A stretch of 64,000 nt of DNA from an uncultured Collinsella sp. Its GTDB lineage: Bacteria; Actinomycetota; Coriobacteriia; Coriobacteriales; Coriobacteriaceae. The translations under genes were made by a program, and so were the position numbers. Shown one piece after another: positions 28,265 through 36,596 of the stretch; within the stretch, counting starts at the first letter, position 1; each line of letters starts with the position of its first letter. The stretch is taken from NCBI GenBank assembly GCA_900541695.1, contig UQKL01000012.1, positions 10,750 through 74,749 of the forward strand, read 5' to 3'. The notes under the pieces were generated by a model. That model made no database searches. It was not told the DNA's origin and saw nothing but the letters and a program-made list of their open reading frames with translations.

Positions 28265-29047
28265 ATGGATAAGCGAGATCTTGAGCAGCTGCTGAGCGAC
28301 GTTGCCGGCGGATCAGTCACCCCTGCCGACGCCCTCACGCGCATCCAGACGGCTCCGACCGCCGATTTGGGCTTTGCGCAGCTCGATCTTTCGCGCGGAG
28401 TGCGCCAGGGAGCCGGCGAGGTTGTCTACGGTGCCGGTAAAACCGCCGAGCAGATTGCCGCCATTATCGAAGCGCTGCGCGATGCCGGCCAGGAGCGCAT
28501 CCTAGTCACACGCTTGGATGCCGAAAAAGCCGCACGCACCACGGAGCTTCTTGGCAACGACATCGACCTGGGATATATCCCGGACGCCCAGCTCGCCCTG
28601 GTGGGTGGCAAGCCCTCCCCCACCGGCAACGGACACATCGTCGTCGCCTGCGCCGGCACGAGCGACCTGCCCGTCGCCGAAGAGGCGGCACTGACGGCCG
28701 AGTTCTACGGCAACGAGGTCGATCGCCTCTACGACGTGGGTGTCGCCGGCCTGCACCGCCTGCTCGCTCATGCTGAGGAACTTGCCCAGGCGCAGGTGGT
28801 CATCGCCATCGCCGGCATGGAAGGCGCCCTGGCGAGCGTCATCGGAGGCCTTGTGAGCTGTCCGGTCATCGCCGTCCCCACCAGCGTGGGCTATGGCGCG
28901 AACTTTGGCGGCGTGGCCGCACTGCTCGCCATGCTCAACTCCTGCGCCAGCGGCGTTTCGGTCGTCAACATCGACAACGGCTTCGGCGCCGCCTACCAGG
29001 CAAGTCTTATCAATCATCTGAGCGCTGGTACGCCCTGCGCCCGTTAA
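28265..29047 (+). CDS. larB: Nickel-pincer cofactor biosynthesis protein LarB
   Basis: Carboxylates and hydrolyses nicotinic acid adenine dinucleotide as the first step to the nickel-pincer nucleotide of lactate racemase. The 260-residue protein has the LarB/PurE-like fold: RGVRQGAGEVVYGAGKTAEQ, then IVVACAGTSDLPVAEEA, and PVIAVPTSVGYGANFGGVA-type glycine-rich loop. The start ATG follows GAAGGGAAC. It is the first gene of a larB-larC-tetR unit. Confidence 0.93.
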   Translation: MDKRDLEQLLSDVAGGSVTPADALTRIQTAPTADLGFAQLDLSRGVRQGAGEVVYGAGKTAEQIAAIIEALRDAGQERILVTRLDAEKAARTTELLGNDIDLGYIPDAQLALVGGKPSPTGNGHIVVACAGTSDLPVAEEAALTAEFYGNEVDRLYDVGVAGLHRLLAHAEELAQAQVVIAIAGMEGALASVIGGLVSCPVIAVPTSVGYGANFGGVAALLAMLNSCASGVSVVNIDNGFGAAYQASLINHLSAGTPCAR

Positions 29048-29057
29048 GGAGCATTCC

Positions 29058-29966
29058 ATGTCCAATCATCAGCACACGCTTATCATCGATGGCACCTCGG
29101 GCATCAGCGGTGACATGACCGTCGCGGCCCTGCTCGACCTGGGCGCCAGCGAGGAGCATCTGCGCGAGCAGCTCGCCACGCTTCCGGTCGACGGCTTTGA
29201 GATTGCCATTACACGCGTAAACAAGCATGGCATCGACGCCTGCGACTTTGACGTTCAGCTGGCAGAGGAGCTCGAGAACCACGACCACGACATGGCCTGG
29301 CTCTACGGCAACGAAGCGGGCACCGAGCACACACATGAGCATGAGCACCACCATCATGATCATGGTGAGCACGAGCACCGCCATGAGCACGCACATGACC
29401 ACGACCACGACCACGAGGGTCACCATCACGCCCACCACCATCACCACCGCTCTTTGGCCGATGTCACGACGATCATCGACGGCTCGCAGCTGAGCGATGG
29501 CGCCAAGCGTCGTGCGCTCGCCATCTTTACCGCGCTCGCCGCCGCCGAGGCCAAAGCACACGGCAAAACGCCCGAGACCGTCATGTTCCACGAGGTGGGC
29601 GCCGTCGACTCTATCGTCGACGTCTGCTCTGTCGCCATCTGCCTCGATGACCTGGGTATTGAGGACATCGTGGTTGAGTCGCTCTCCGAGGGTCACGGTA
29701 CCATCCACTGCGCCCACGGCCTTATGCCCATCCCGGTGCCCGCCGTCGTCAACCTATGCCAAGCAGGCAATATCGCCCTCACGCCCGCACCAGTCGCCGG
29801 CGAGCTCGTGACGCCCACGGGCGCCGCCATCGTCGCCGCACTGCGCACGTCCGAGCACCTGCCGGCCCGCTACCGCATCGAGGCCGTCGGCTACGGCGCC
29901 GGTAAGCGCCCCTACGAGGGTTGCTCCGGTACGCTTCGCTGCCTGCTCGTTCACGCGGACGCATAA
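29058..29966 (+). CDS. larC: LarC-type nickel insertion protein, LarC1 half only
   Basis: Supplies nickel for the pincer cofactor. The 302-residue protein begins with the LarC signature HTLIIDGTSGISGDMTVAAL, contains a very His-rich stretch (about 90-132), then VMFHEVGAVDSIVDVCSVA, and PVPAVVNLCQ, VTPTGAAI. It ends after GTLRCLLVHADA, the point where complete LarC proteins continue into the CTP-binding LarC2 domain. In Lactobacillus plantarum LarC1 and LarC2 are joined by ribosomal frameshifting; here no LarC2 frame follows, because the tetR gene begins 2 bp after the stop codon. Confidence 0.88.
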   Translation: MSNHQHTLIIDGTSGISGDMTVAALLDLGASEEHLREQLATLPVDGFEIAITRVNKHGIDACDFDVQLAEELENHDHDMAWLYGNEAGTEHTHEHEHHHHDHGEHEHRHEHAHDHDHDHEGHHHAHHHHHRSLADVTTIIDGSQLSDGAKRRALAIFTALAAAEAKAHGKTPETVMFHEVGAVDSIVDVCSVAICLDDLGIEDIVVESLSEGHGTIHCAHGLMPIPVPAVVNLCQAGNIALTPAPVAGELVTPTGAAIVAALRTSEHLPARYRIEAVGYGAGKRPYEGCSGTLRCLLVHADA

Positions 29967-29968
29967 CC

Positions 29969-30508
29969 ATGGATGCTCGCAAGGCAAAAAGCCGCGCTGC
30001 CATCGTTGCGGCGTTCTCCGAGCTGCTGCGCGAAGAGGACTACGGCAAGATCACCGTCGGCGACATCATCGCTCGCGCCCATGTGGGTCGGGCCACGTTC
30101 TACGGCCTCTTCAAGAGCAAAGATGACCTATTGTCCGAGCTCGTGAGCGACATCTGCACCCACGCCCTCGATGACGATGGCGCACCGCTCGACGACCCAC
30201 TCGTGCAGGTCGAGCATATTCTCAACAATCTATGGGAACGTCGCCAGGGCGTCCGAGCGCTGGTGGCCGGCGCCGGCTCACGCGTCTTCGCCGACTGCTT
30301 ACGCAAGACCATCATGTCACGAGCAGCCGAAACCGTGCCCGTCGACCCCTCAGGCCCCGCCGGCACCATGGACCGCAGCTTCCTACTACACCACATAGCC
30401 TCAAGCTTCGTAGCCACCGTCCAATGGTGGGCCTGGCACAACTTCCAAGCAGATAAGACCGAAGTAGCCAAAGACTACCTATCAGCCATAAAACCCCTCT
30501 TCAACTAA
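29969..30508 (+). CDS. TetR/AcrR-family regulator
   Basis: A 179-residue repressor with an N-terminal helix-turn-helix (about 8-52, ITVGDIIARAHVGRATFYGLFKSKDDLL) and an all-helical ligand domain. The ATG lies 2 bp after the larC stop, so translation is probably coupled and the regulator belongs to the lar unit. It may act at the inverted repeat before larB. The ligand is unknown. Confidence 0.88.
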   Translation: MDARKAKSRAAIVAAFSELLREEDYGKITVGDIIARAHVGRATFYGLFKSKDDLLSELVSDICTHALDDDGAPLDDPLVQVEHILNNLWERRQGVRALVAGAGSRVFADCLRKTIMSRAAETVPVDPSGPAGTMDRSFLLHHIASSFVATVQWWAWHNFQADKTEVAKDYLSAIKPLFN

Positions 30509-30667
30509 GTAAGAAGCTCATCCCAAAGCATCGCCCCAACCCAAGCCGCCACGCATCCCAAAGTGTCATTCGCGCTTCAACATCCATACCAGCAACAAGC
30601 CCCTCCCATCCAAATTCAGATATATGTTGGGTTGCTTGTACGAACGCAACAAAGACCCCGCAGCTGT

Positions 30668-30784
30668 CCGCATGGGGTAACTTCCCAGCGCATTCCGCAG
30701 GACGCAAGAAGCCCCCGCCGCACGAAGTGCGCAGCGGGGGCTTCTTGCATGTCCGAGGACGCGCTGGGAAGTTACCCCATGCGG
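30668..30784. repeat. Family A nested palindrome, copy 1
   Basis: A 24-bp perfect outer stem (30668-30691 with 30761-30784), 12-base internal loops (30692-30703 ATTCCGCAGGAC and 30749-30760), a 15-bp perfect inner stem (30704-30718 with 30734-30748) and an apical mini-stem CGCAC/GTGCG. It lies between the converging tetR and larD-like genes, where it could terminate both. The surrounding 30509-30810 shows no gene. Confidence 0.85.
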
Positions 30785-30810
30785 CCAGCGGACAACTATG
30801 TAGCCTCGGA

Positions 30811-31542
30811 CTAGAACATGCCCAAGAAACCGTGCACAAACAGTGCGGCCAGAGCGGCACCGACAAACGGAGCGATGCCAGGAACAAGCAGGCCGTACTT
30901 CCAGTTGTTGTCGGCCTTGTTCTTGATCGGCAGCACCTGATAGGCCATGCGAGGACCAAGGTCACGAGCCTGGTTCATGGCGAAGCCGGTGATGCCGCCC
31001 ATGCCCATGCCAACGGCCCAGACAATCAGGCCGACGCAGATGGCGAGCAACAGAACGTTCTCACCGGCGCGGCTAGCGGCGGCAAGGATGGCACTGATGA
31101 ACACAAAGGTGCAGATAGCCTCGCAGAAGAAGTTGCGGGCATAGTTCGTACCCTCGGTGGTGGGGTTGGTCGAGAAGATGTTGCGCTGGGCAATGGGGTC
31201 GACGACGCCCTCGGAAGCCTTGAACTCATCGGCATACATAAACCAAGCGATCACGGCACCCACAAAGCCGCCGAGCATATCGGAGAGCATGAAGGGAATG
31301 CAGTTGCCCCACGGCACCAGGCCGACGATGCACTGGGCAAGCACCATGGCGGGGTTCATGCACACGGCGCCGCCAAAGACAAACAGGCAGACCGAGATGC
31401 CAAAAGACCAGGTGGTGATGGCAAACATGTGGCCGGAGCCCTGATACTTGGTGCCCTTGAGCACGGTATCGCAGTGCACGCCCACGCCAAAGACGATCAT
31501 GAGGGCCGTCGCGCCGAATTCGCAGAGGAGTTTGGTAAGCAT
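30811..31542 (-). CDS. MIP-family channel (aquaporin/GlpF, LarD-like)
   Basis: A 243-residue membrane channel with six predicted helices. The first pore motif is intact (GGAVCMNPAMVL); the second reads MNQARDLGPR, so the usual Pro of NPA is Gln while the following Arg-Asp of glycerol facilitators remains. It lies 49 bp after larA on the same strand. Lactic acid channel LarD, encoded in lar operons, belongs to this family, so transport of lactic or a similar 2-hydroxy acid is likely; glycerol or water is the alternative. Confidence 0.85.
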   Translation of the reverse strand: MLTKLLCEFGATALMIVFGVGVHCDTVLKGTKYQGSGHMFAITTWSFGISVCLFVFGGAVCMNPAMVLAQCIVGLVPWGNCIPFMLSDMLGGFVGAVIAWFMYADEFKASEGVVDPIAQRNIFSTNPTTEGTNYARNFFCEAICTFVFISAILAAASRAGENVLLLAICVGLIVWAVGMGMGGITGFAMNQARDLGPRMAYQVLPIKNKADNNWKYGLLVPGIAPFVGAALAALFVHGFLGMF

Positions 31543-31591
31543 AAAACCTTATCTTTCTTGTCGGTTATAAACGATTCGTTTAAGCCACGCG

Positions 31592-32869
31592 CTAGTGCTG
31601 CGCAACGACAACGCCCAAGCCATCGGGAATAACGGCAACCTTGGCATCGGCACCCTTCATCTCAAAGGCGAGCTTGAGCGCCTCCTCGATAGTGTTGACC
31701 GGCGTCATGTGCATATCCTTGAGCATCTGGTAATCGCACAGGTCGGTGACCATAATCACAGGGTGATGCGCCAGGATGCGGGCAAAGATCTGGCTCGTCC
31801 ACTGGTCGGGCAGGGTCTCGTCCTTGGGACGATCGATGCAGGCACGCTCAAACTCTGCCGGATCGTTGTCGGCGATGTTGTGATAGAAGCCCTCGCCGCC
31901 GTGACCGTCGGCACAACCGGCGACGTCGATGATCACGCCGCCCTCGGGAAGCGTGGCCTCGGCAGCGCACATGCCCTTCACGGCCTGATAGATGTTCTGA
32001 TCGAGGGGGTAACCACCGTTGGTGGTGATGGCAATCTCGCACTCGACGGGCTCAACGCCGGCAAGGCTCTTCACGAACTCGCAGCCGGCCTCGTGCGCCT
32101 TGTGGATGTCGCCGGCAAAGGAGCCGATGACCTCGTGCTTGCCGTTGAGCACCACGTTCAGCACAAAGGCGAGGTGGGCCATCTCGGCGGCGGCAAACAT
32201 GTCCTCGCTCACGTGGTTATGGCACAGGTTGCCGGCACGCGAGTGGGAATCATTCACAAACTGACCGTTGTGGTTGTACATGATGGTCTTGTAGCTGGCG
32301 ATGCCAGGCAGGACGGACTTGCGGCTACCAGAGAAACCGGCAAAGAAGTGCGGCTCAATAAAGCCCTCGGCAAGCAGCAGATCGCAATCGGCAGCAATCT
32401 TGTTGATAATGCACTCGCCACCAGAAGGCAGGGTGCCGATCTTTTTCATCATGCTGTCGTCAGTCGCGACGTGCATAACGATTTCCTCGTTGGCAACGAT
32501 CTCCTCGCCATATTTGTTGACGAGCTCCTCGTGCGTCGACGGACGGTGCATACCCGTAGCAACCAGAATGCGCACACGGGCCTCGGGCGCAGCGGAATGG
32601 ATGTGATGCAGCAGAATAGGCATCGTCACACGCGAGGGAACGGGACGCGTATGATCGGAGCTAATGATGACAATATCCTTCTTGCCAGCACAAAGCTCCT
32701 CGAGCGAAGGCGAGCCATAAGGGTTGGCAAGCGACTCCTCTACCAGCTCTTCCTGCGATTTCGTAGTCTTAAACTCGTTTTGGTGACCTTCCATCACACC
32801 CGCGAAGTTCTTATCCTCGAGTTCCAGATGCAACGTCTTGTGGTCAAACGGCAGTTCACATTCAAACAA
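31592..32869 (-). CDS. larA: Nickel-dependent lactate racemase
   Basis: Interconverts L- and D-lactate (or a related 2-hydroxy acid) with a nickel-pincer nucleotide. With a TTG start behind GGAAGAGGG the protein has 425 residues and every residue described for the L. plantarum enzyme falls at the same number: Asp72 and Arg75 (SDHTRP), His108 (GMHRP), His174 (EPHFFAGFSG), Lys184 (SRKSVLPG), which binds the cofactor, His200, and Lys298. This supports both the start choice and an active enzyme. An upstream ATG would add an unrelated leader. LarE, needed to finish the cofactor, is not in the window. Confidence 0.92.
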   Translation of the reverse strand: MFECELPFDHKTLHLELEDKNFAGVMEGHQNEFKTTKSQEELVEESLANPYGSPSLEELCAGKKDIVIISSDHTRPVPSRVTMPILLHHIHSAAPEARVRILVATGMHRPSTHEELVNKYGEEIVANEEIVMHVATDDSMMKKIGTLPSGGECIINKIAADCDLLLAEGFIEPHFFAGFSGSRKSVLPGIASYKTIMYNHNGQFVNDSHSRAGNLCHNHVSEDMFAAAEMAHLAFVLNVVLNGKHEVIGSFAGDIHKAHEAGCEFVKSLAGVEPVECEIAITTNGGYPLDQNIYQAVKGMCAAEATLPEGGVIIDVAGCADGHGGEGFYHNIADNDPAEFERACIDRPKDETLPDQWTSQIFARILAHHPVIMVTDLCDYQMLKDMHMTPVNTIEEALKLAFEMKGADAKVAVIPDGLGVVVAQH

Positions 32870-33040
32870 TGACGAGCGCCCTCTTCCTTTCAACTGACAC
32901 ACTAGATAAACCGTTGGAAGGATACGCCGCTCACCGAAAAACACCACCGTCCACCGACTCATTAACACAACGTTCATATTTGACCCACAACAAAACGGCC
33001 GCGACCCCAAACGGGACTACGGCCGGAACAGTCGTAAGGC

Positions 33041-33374
33041 GAGAAGCGCCAAATGCGCCACCAGGATAGACCCCCTCCAAAACGCGCGAAGCGCGCCATT
33101 CTTCTCCTCAACTTTAATCCCTGAAGACCGAGGACGAAGGGACCCGACGGGTTTCCCTCTGAATGCATTCCGCAGCACAAAGCCCTTTCCAAACGCGCGA
33201 AGCGCGTCATTATTCCCCCAGCAGTAATCCACTGAAGACCGGACATCGCAGGGCCCGCCATTAGTTTACTTTTAGGCACACTCCGCAGGACGCAGAAGCC
33301 CTCGCCGCACTCCGCATCAGGCGCGAAGCGCGCCTAATTCTCTTCAGCCCCAATCCCTGAAGAACGAGGACGAA
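33041..33374. repeat. Decayed tandem repeats between larA and ppc
   Basis: The hairpin CGCGCGAAGCGCG recurs near 33083, 33195 and 33320 (spacing about 112-125 bp), each time followed by a diverged stretch leading to TAATCC, TGAAGA and often CGAGGACGAAGG. Half copies of family A elements are embedded, e.g. 33137-33175 and around 33275-33310 (ACTCCGCAGGACGCAGAAGC). The stretch 32870-33040 before it holds the larA leader and nothing else recognised. No gene was found in 32870-33524. Confidence 0.7.
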
Positions 33375-33501
33375 GGGACCCGATGGGTTTCCCTCTGAAT
33401 GCATTCCGCAGCACGAAGCCCCCTTATCCGCAGCTCCAGAGGAGCAGGATAAGGGGGCTTCAAGTGCGAGGACGCATTCAGAGGGAAACCCATCGGGTCC
33501 C
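33375..33501. repeat. Family A nested palindrome, copy 2
   Basis: A 28-bp perfect outer stem (33375-33402 with 33474-33501), 12-base internal loops (33403-33414 ATTCCGCAGCAC and 33462-33473 AAGTGCGAGGAC), a 15-bp perfect inner stem (33415-33429 with 33447-33461), and the apical mini-stem GCTCC/GGAGC. Loop lengths and inner-stem length equal those of copy 1, while the stem sequences differ. It lies 23 bp beyond the ppc stop codon. Confidence 0.88.
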
Positions 33502-33524
33502 GGTGAGAGCCACAGGGCTATCGA

Positions 33525-36338
33525 TTACCCCGTGTTCTGCAATCCTGCCGAGACGCCGGTCACAGTCGAAAGAATCAGGCTCATGTACTCGGCCTTCTTC
33601 TCCTCGGCCATCTCGTCCTGGTTCATGCGCACCTCGCGAAGGGCGCGGACCTGGGCGATGGACAGGGCGTCGACGTAGGGGTTACGCACGCGGACGGCGC
33701 AGCCGAGCACGCGACGACGCTGCAGCGGCCACTCGTCACCGACGATGGCAAGGACCCACTTACGCGTGAGCTGCATCTCGGTGAAGACCTTCTTGGACAG
33801 ATCCTGGCGGTCGCCCAGGTGCAGATACATCTTGGCGATGCGCTGATCGGTCTTAGCGATCGACATCTCGATGTTGTCAATGAACGTGCGGAAGAACGGC
33901 CACTCCTGATAGGCAGCCTTGAGTTGGTCAAGGTCGCCCAACTGCTCACAGGCGGTACCCAGGCCGTACCAAGCGGCCAGATTGATGCGCGCCTGGCTCC
34001 AGCTGAAGATCCACGGAATGGTACGCAGGTCATCGAGCGACTTGGCACCCAAGCCGCGCTTGGCGGGACGCGAGCCGATCGGCAGCAGACCGACCTCGGT
34101 CAGCGGCGTCACGGTCGAGAACCACGGTGTAAAGTCCTCGGTGTTCAGCAGGTCCAGATAGCGCTCATGGCTTGCAGCGTTAAGCTTCTCCGCCATATCC
34201 CAGAACTTCTGCGTGGTCTCGGTGTTGGTCTTCTCGACACTCGGGGCCGACTGCAAAAGCGTTGCGGCGGCAACGGACTCAACATGGCGCTGGGCCAGCG
34301 TGCGGTTGCCGTAACGGGCAAAGATGACCTCACCCTGCTCGGTGAGCTTAAAGAAGCAGTTGACCGAACCCTTGGGCTGCGCCAGCACGGCCTTGTTGGC
34401 CGGGCCGCCGCCACGGCCCACGGCACCGCCGCGACCGTGCATGAGCACCAGGTCGATATCGTTCTTCTCGGCCCACTTGGCAATACGCTCCTGTGCGGAG
34501 TGCAGCGCGAGCATGGCCGTGGTAGGACCGGCATCCTTGGAAGAGTCGGAGTAGCCCAGCATGACCTCCATGCGGCGGTTGGTCTGGGCAAGGCGCTTTT
34601 GCACCACGGGCAGCGTAAGCATCTGGTCGAGCACGTCGACGCAGCCCTCGAGGTCCTCGAGCTGCTCGAACAGCGGGATCACGTCGAGCTCGGGGACATC
34701 CTCCTCGTGTGCAAAGGACAGGTGGGCAAGCTCAAAGACGTCGGCCACATGCTGGGCGCTCTTGGTGAACGAGATGATGTAGCGGTGCGCCATTTTCTTG
34801 CCGTAGCGCTTTTGGATGGAGCCGATAGCGCGGAAGGTATCGATGACCTCGCGCGTCATGGGCTGCAGGTCGCCGTGGATACCGTTCTCGTGGATATCCT
34901 TGAGGGCGCGGGCGTGCACCACGGAGTGCTGACGGAACTCCATCTCGACCATATGGAAGCCGAAGGACTCGACCTGCCAGATAATGGTCTGGACCGGGCC
35001 GTAGGCAGCACGGACGGCACCGCAGGCGGCCAGGGAGCGCTGAACGACACGCAGGTCATCCAGGAACTCATCGGCGCTGTGGTACATGGTGTCGGTGATG
35101 CGACGCACGGTGGCGTTCAGACGGTCGGCCATGACGAGCATGACGGCGCGATGCGGCTCGTGCTCGGAGATCAGCTCGGCACGTGCGGTGTACTGGGTGC
35201 TCATCTCGACCTGATGGTTCCACAGGTTGATAAGCTCGGCAGACGGCTTGCTGTAGGTGGCCTCGAGCGTCAGGTTGCGGCCGATGCGGCGGCACTTGTC
35301 CTCGAGCTTGAGCACCATGTGCGTAAAGTACTTAGCAGCGACCTCGCGGCTCACCTTGGCGGTGACGTTGGGGTTGCCGTCACGGTCGGAGCCGATCCAG
35401 CTGCCGGGATGGAAGAATGCCGGGCACAGTGGCGGCACGGTACCGGCCTTATCACCCAGCACCCAGTCGTCAAAACGACGATAGATGACGGGGATAACGT
35501 CGAACAGCGTGTTATCGAAGATGTCGATGATGGTATCGGCTTCCTCGACCGGCGTGGGCTTCTTCAACGCGATGGGGCTCGTACGCACCAGGGCGTCGAT
35601 CTCCTGCAGCATATGGCGCTCGTTCTCCACCAGGTCGGAGCCGCCCAGACGCGGACGCTCCTCCAGCAGGTTGGAGATACGGCGAATCTTGCCCTCGACG
35701 GCCTTGCGACGGGCCTCGGTGGGATGTGCGGTAAAGACAGGGTGGAACTCAAGCTTGCCGAGCAGCTCGTTGGCACCCTCGACACCCATCTCGTTTACCA
35801 ACTGGTGATAGGCGACGGTGAGTTCGTTAGCGGGATCGACCTCGGTATCGGTCGATGCGCCGGCCTCGCGCTCGCGCAGCTGCGCCACACGGTAGTTCTC
35901 CTCCGACAGGTTTGCCAGATGGAAGAAGCTCGTAAAGGCGCGGACAATGACCTGTTGCTTATCGAGCGGCAGGCTGTCGATCAGATCGACGACTTCGCGA
36001 AACGCCACGGCGGTGGGCTCGTCGGCAGTGGGCACGCCCTGCTCGTCAACGGACTCGTCGGCAGCGCGGCTACCGGGGTTGCCAGCATTGGCCACAATCT
36101 CGGCTGTCAAAATCTTGTCGAACAGGTCCGCGATCTCGGGATCATACTCGCTAAGCACGCGGCGCTCCAGGCGCAGGAACAGCGCCAGATTATCGCGCAG
36201 CTCCTCGGGGATCTCGATCTCGGCGAGACGCTCCCTGGACTCGGCATTCGAGCCGATTCGGTTAACGAGGCGGTTGACCACGGCAGCGACACGCGCCGCA
36301 GCTTCGGGTACAGACTGGTTGCTTAGGTTCTCAGCCAC
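33525..36338 (-). CDS. ppc: Phosphoenolpyruvate carboxylase
   Basis: Carboxylates phosphoenolpyruvate to oxaloacetate to refill the citrate-cycle branch. The protein of about 937 residues carries the catalytic VFTAHPTEARR, HPGSWIGSDRDGNPNV, GYSDSSKDAG, the loop MHGRGGAVGRGGGP, and the C-terminal SVTGVSAGLQNTG. The GTG at 36338 (VAENLSNQ) follows GGAGGAAAC; an ATG four codons earlier sits too close to its AAGGAGG, so the start is open by four residues. It is monocistronic. Confidence 0.95.
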   Translation of the reverse strand: MAENLSNQSVPEAAARVAAVVNRLVNRIGSNAESRERLAEIEIPEELRDNLALFLRLERRVLSEYDPEIADLFDKILTAEIVANAGNPGSRAADESVDEQGVPTADEPTAVAFREVVDLIDSLPLDKQQVIVRAFTSFFHLANLSEENYRVAQLREREAGASTDTEVDPANELTVAYHQLVNEMGVEGANELLGKLEFHPVFTAHPTEARRKAVEGKIRRISNLLEERPRLGGSDLVENERHMLQEIDALVRTSPIALKKPTPVEEADTIIDIFDNTLFDVIPVIYRRFDDWVLGDKAGTVPPLCPAFFHPGSWIGSDRDGNPNVTAKVSREVAAKYFTHMVLKLEDKCRRIGRNLTLEATYSKPSAELINLWNHQVEMSTQYTARAELISEHEPHRAVMLVMADRLNATVRRITDTMYHSADEFLDDLRVVQRSLAACGAVRAAYGPVQTIIWQVESFGFHMVEMEFRQHSVVHARALKDIHENGIHGDLQPMTREVIDTFRAIGSIQKRYGKKMAHRYIISFTKSAQHVADVFELAHLSFAHEEDVPELDVIPLFEQLEDLEGCVDVLDQMLTLPVVQKRLAQTNRRMEVMLGYSDSSKDAGPTTAMLALHSAQERIAKWAEKNDIDLVLMHGRGGAVGRGGGPANKAVLAQPKGSVNCFFKLTEQGEVIFARYGNRTLAQRHVESVAAATLLQSAPSVEKTNTETTQKFWDMAEKLNAASHERYLDLLNTEDFTPWFSTVTPLTEVGLLPIGSRPAKRGLGAKSLDDLRTIPWIFSWSQARINLAAWYGLGTACEQLGDLDQLKAAYQEWPFFRTFIDNIEMSIAKTDQRIAKMYLHLGDRQDLSKKVFTEMQLTRKWVLAIVGDEWPLQRRRVLGCAVRVRNPYVDALSIAQVRALREVRMNQDEMAEEKKAEYMSLILSTVTGVSAGLQNTG

Positions 36339-36502
36339 GTTTCCTCCCATTCCTCCTTCTATGCACGTAACATGCGGTATTTATTATAGGCACTCGGCAA
36401 AAACTATCGAAGCTGATTGCGCTTTACCACACAAAAGTATTTTCTGCATTGCAAGGCTTTTTGCCCCAAATGGTCGTATTTCTCGGTGGACGGTATATGC
36501 AA

Positions 36503-36538
36503 ACGGGGGCATTTCGCATAAATGCGAAACACCCCCGT
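36503..36538 (-). terminator. Terminator of hisS
   Basis: An interrupted stem (36503-36518 with 36523-36538, about 14 of 16 paired) lies 59 bp after the hisS stop. The following minus-strand tract has only three T, so it may be weak. The remaining gap up to ppc shows nothing more. Confidence 0.55.
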
Positions 36539-36596
36539 AACAATCGCTCTCCATGAGCAGGGCACCTCAGCGGCACTACAGCTCAAAAATCATGCG

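Noticed and set aside
33041..33501. CRISPR array between larA and ppc
   Set aside because: Repeats are few, palindromic, of irregular spacing and degenerate, with no uniform spacers and no cas genes.
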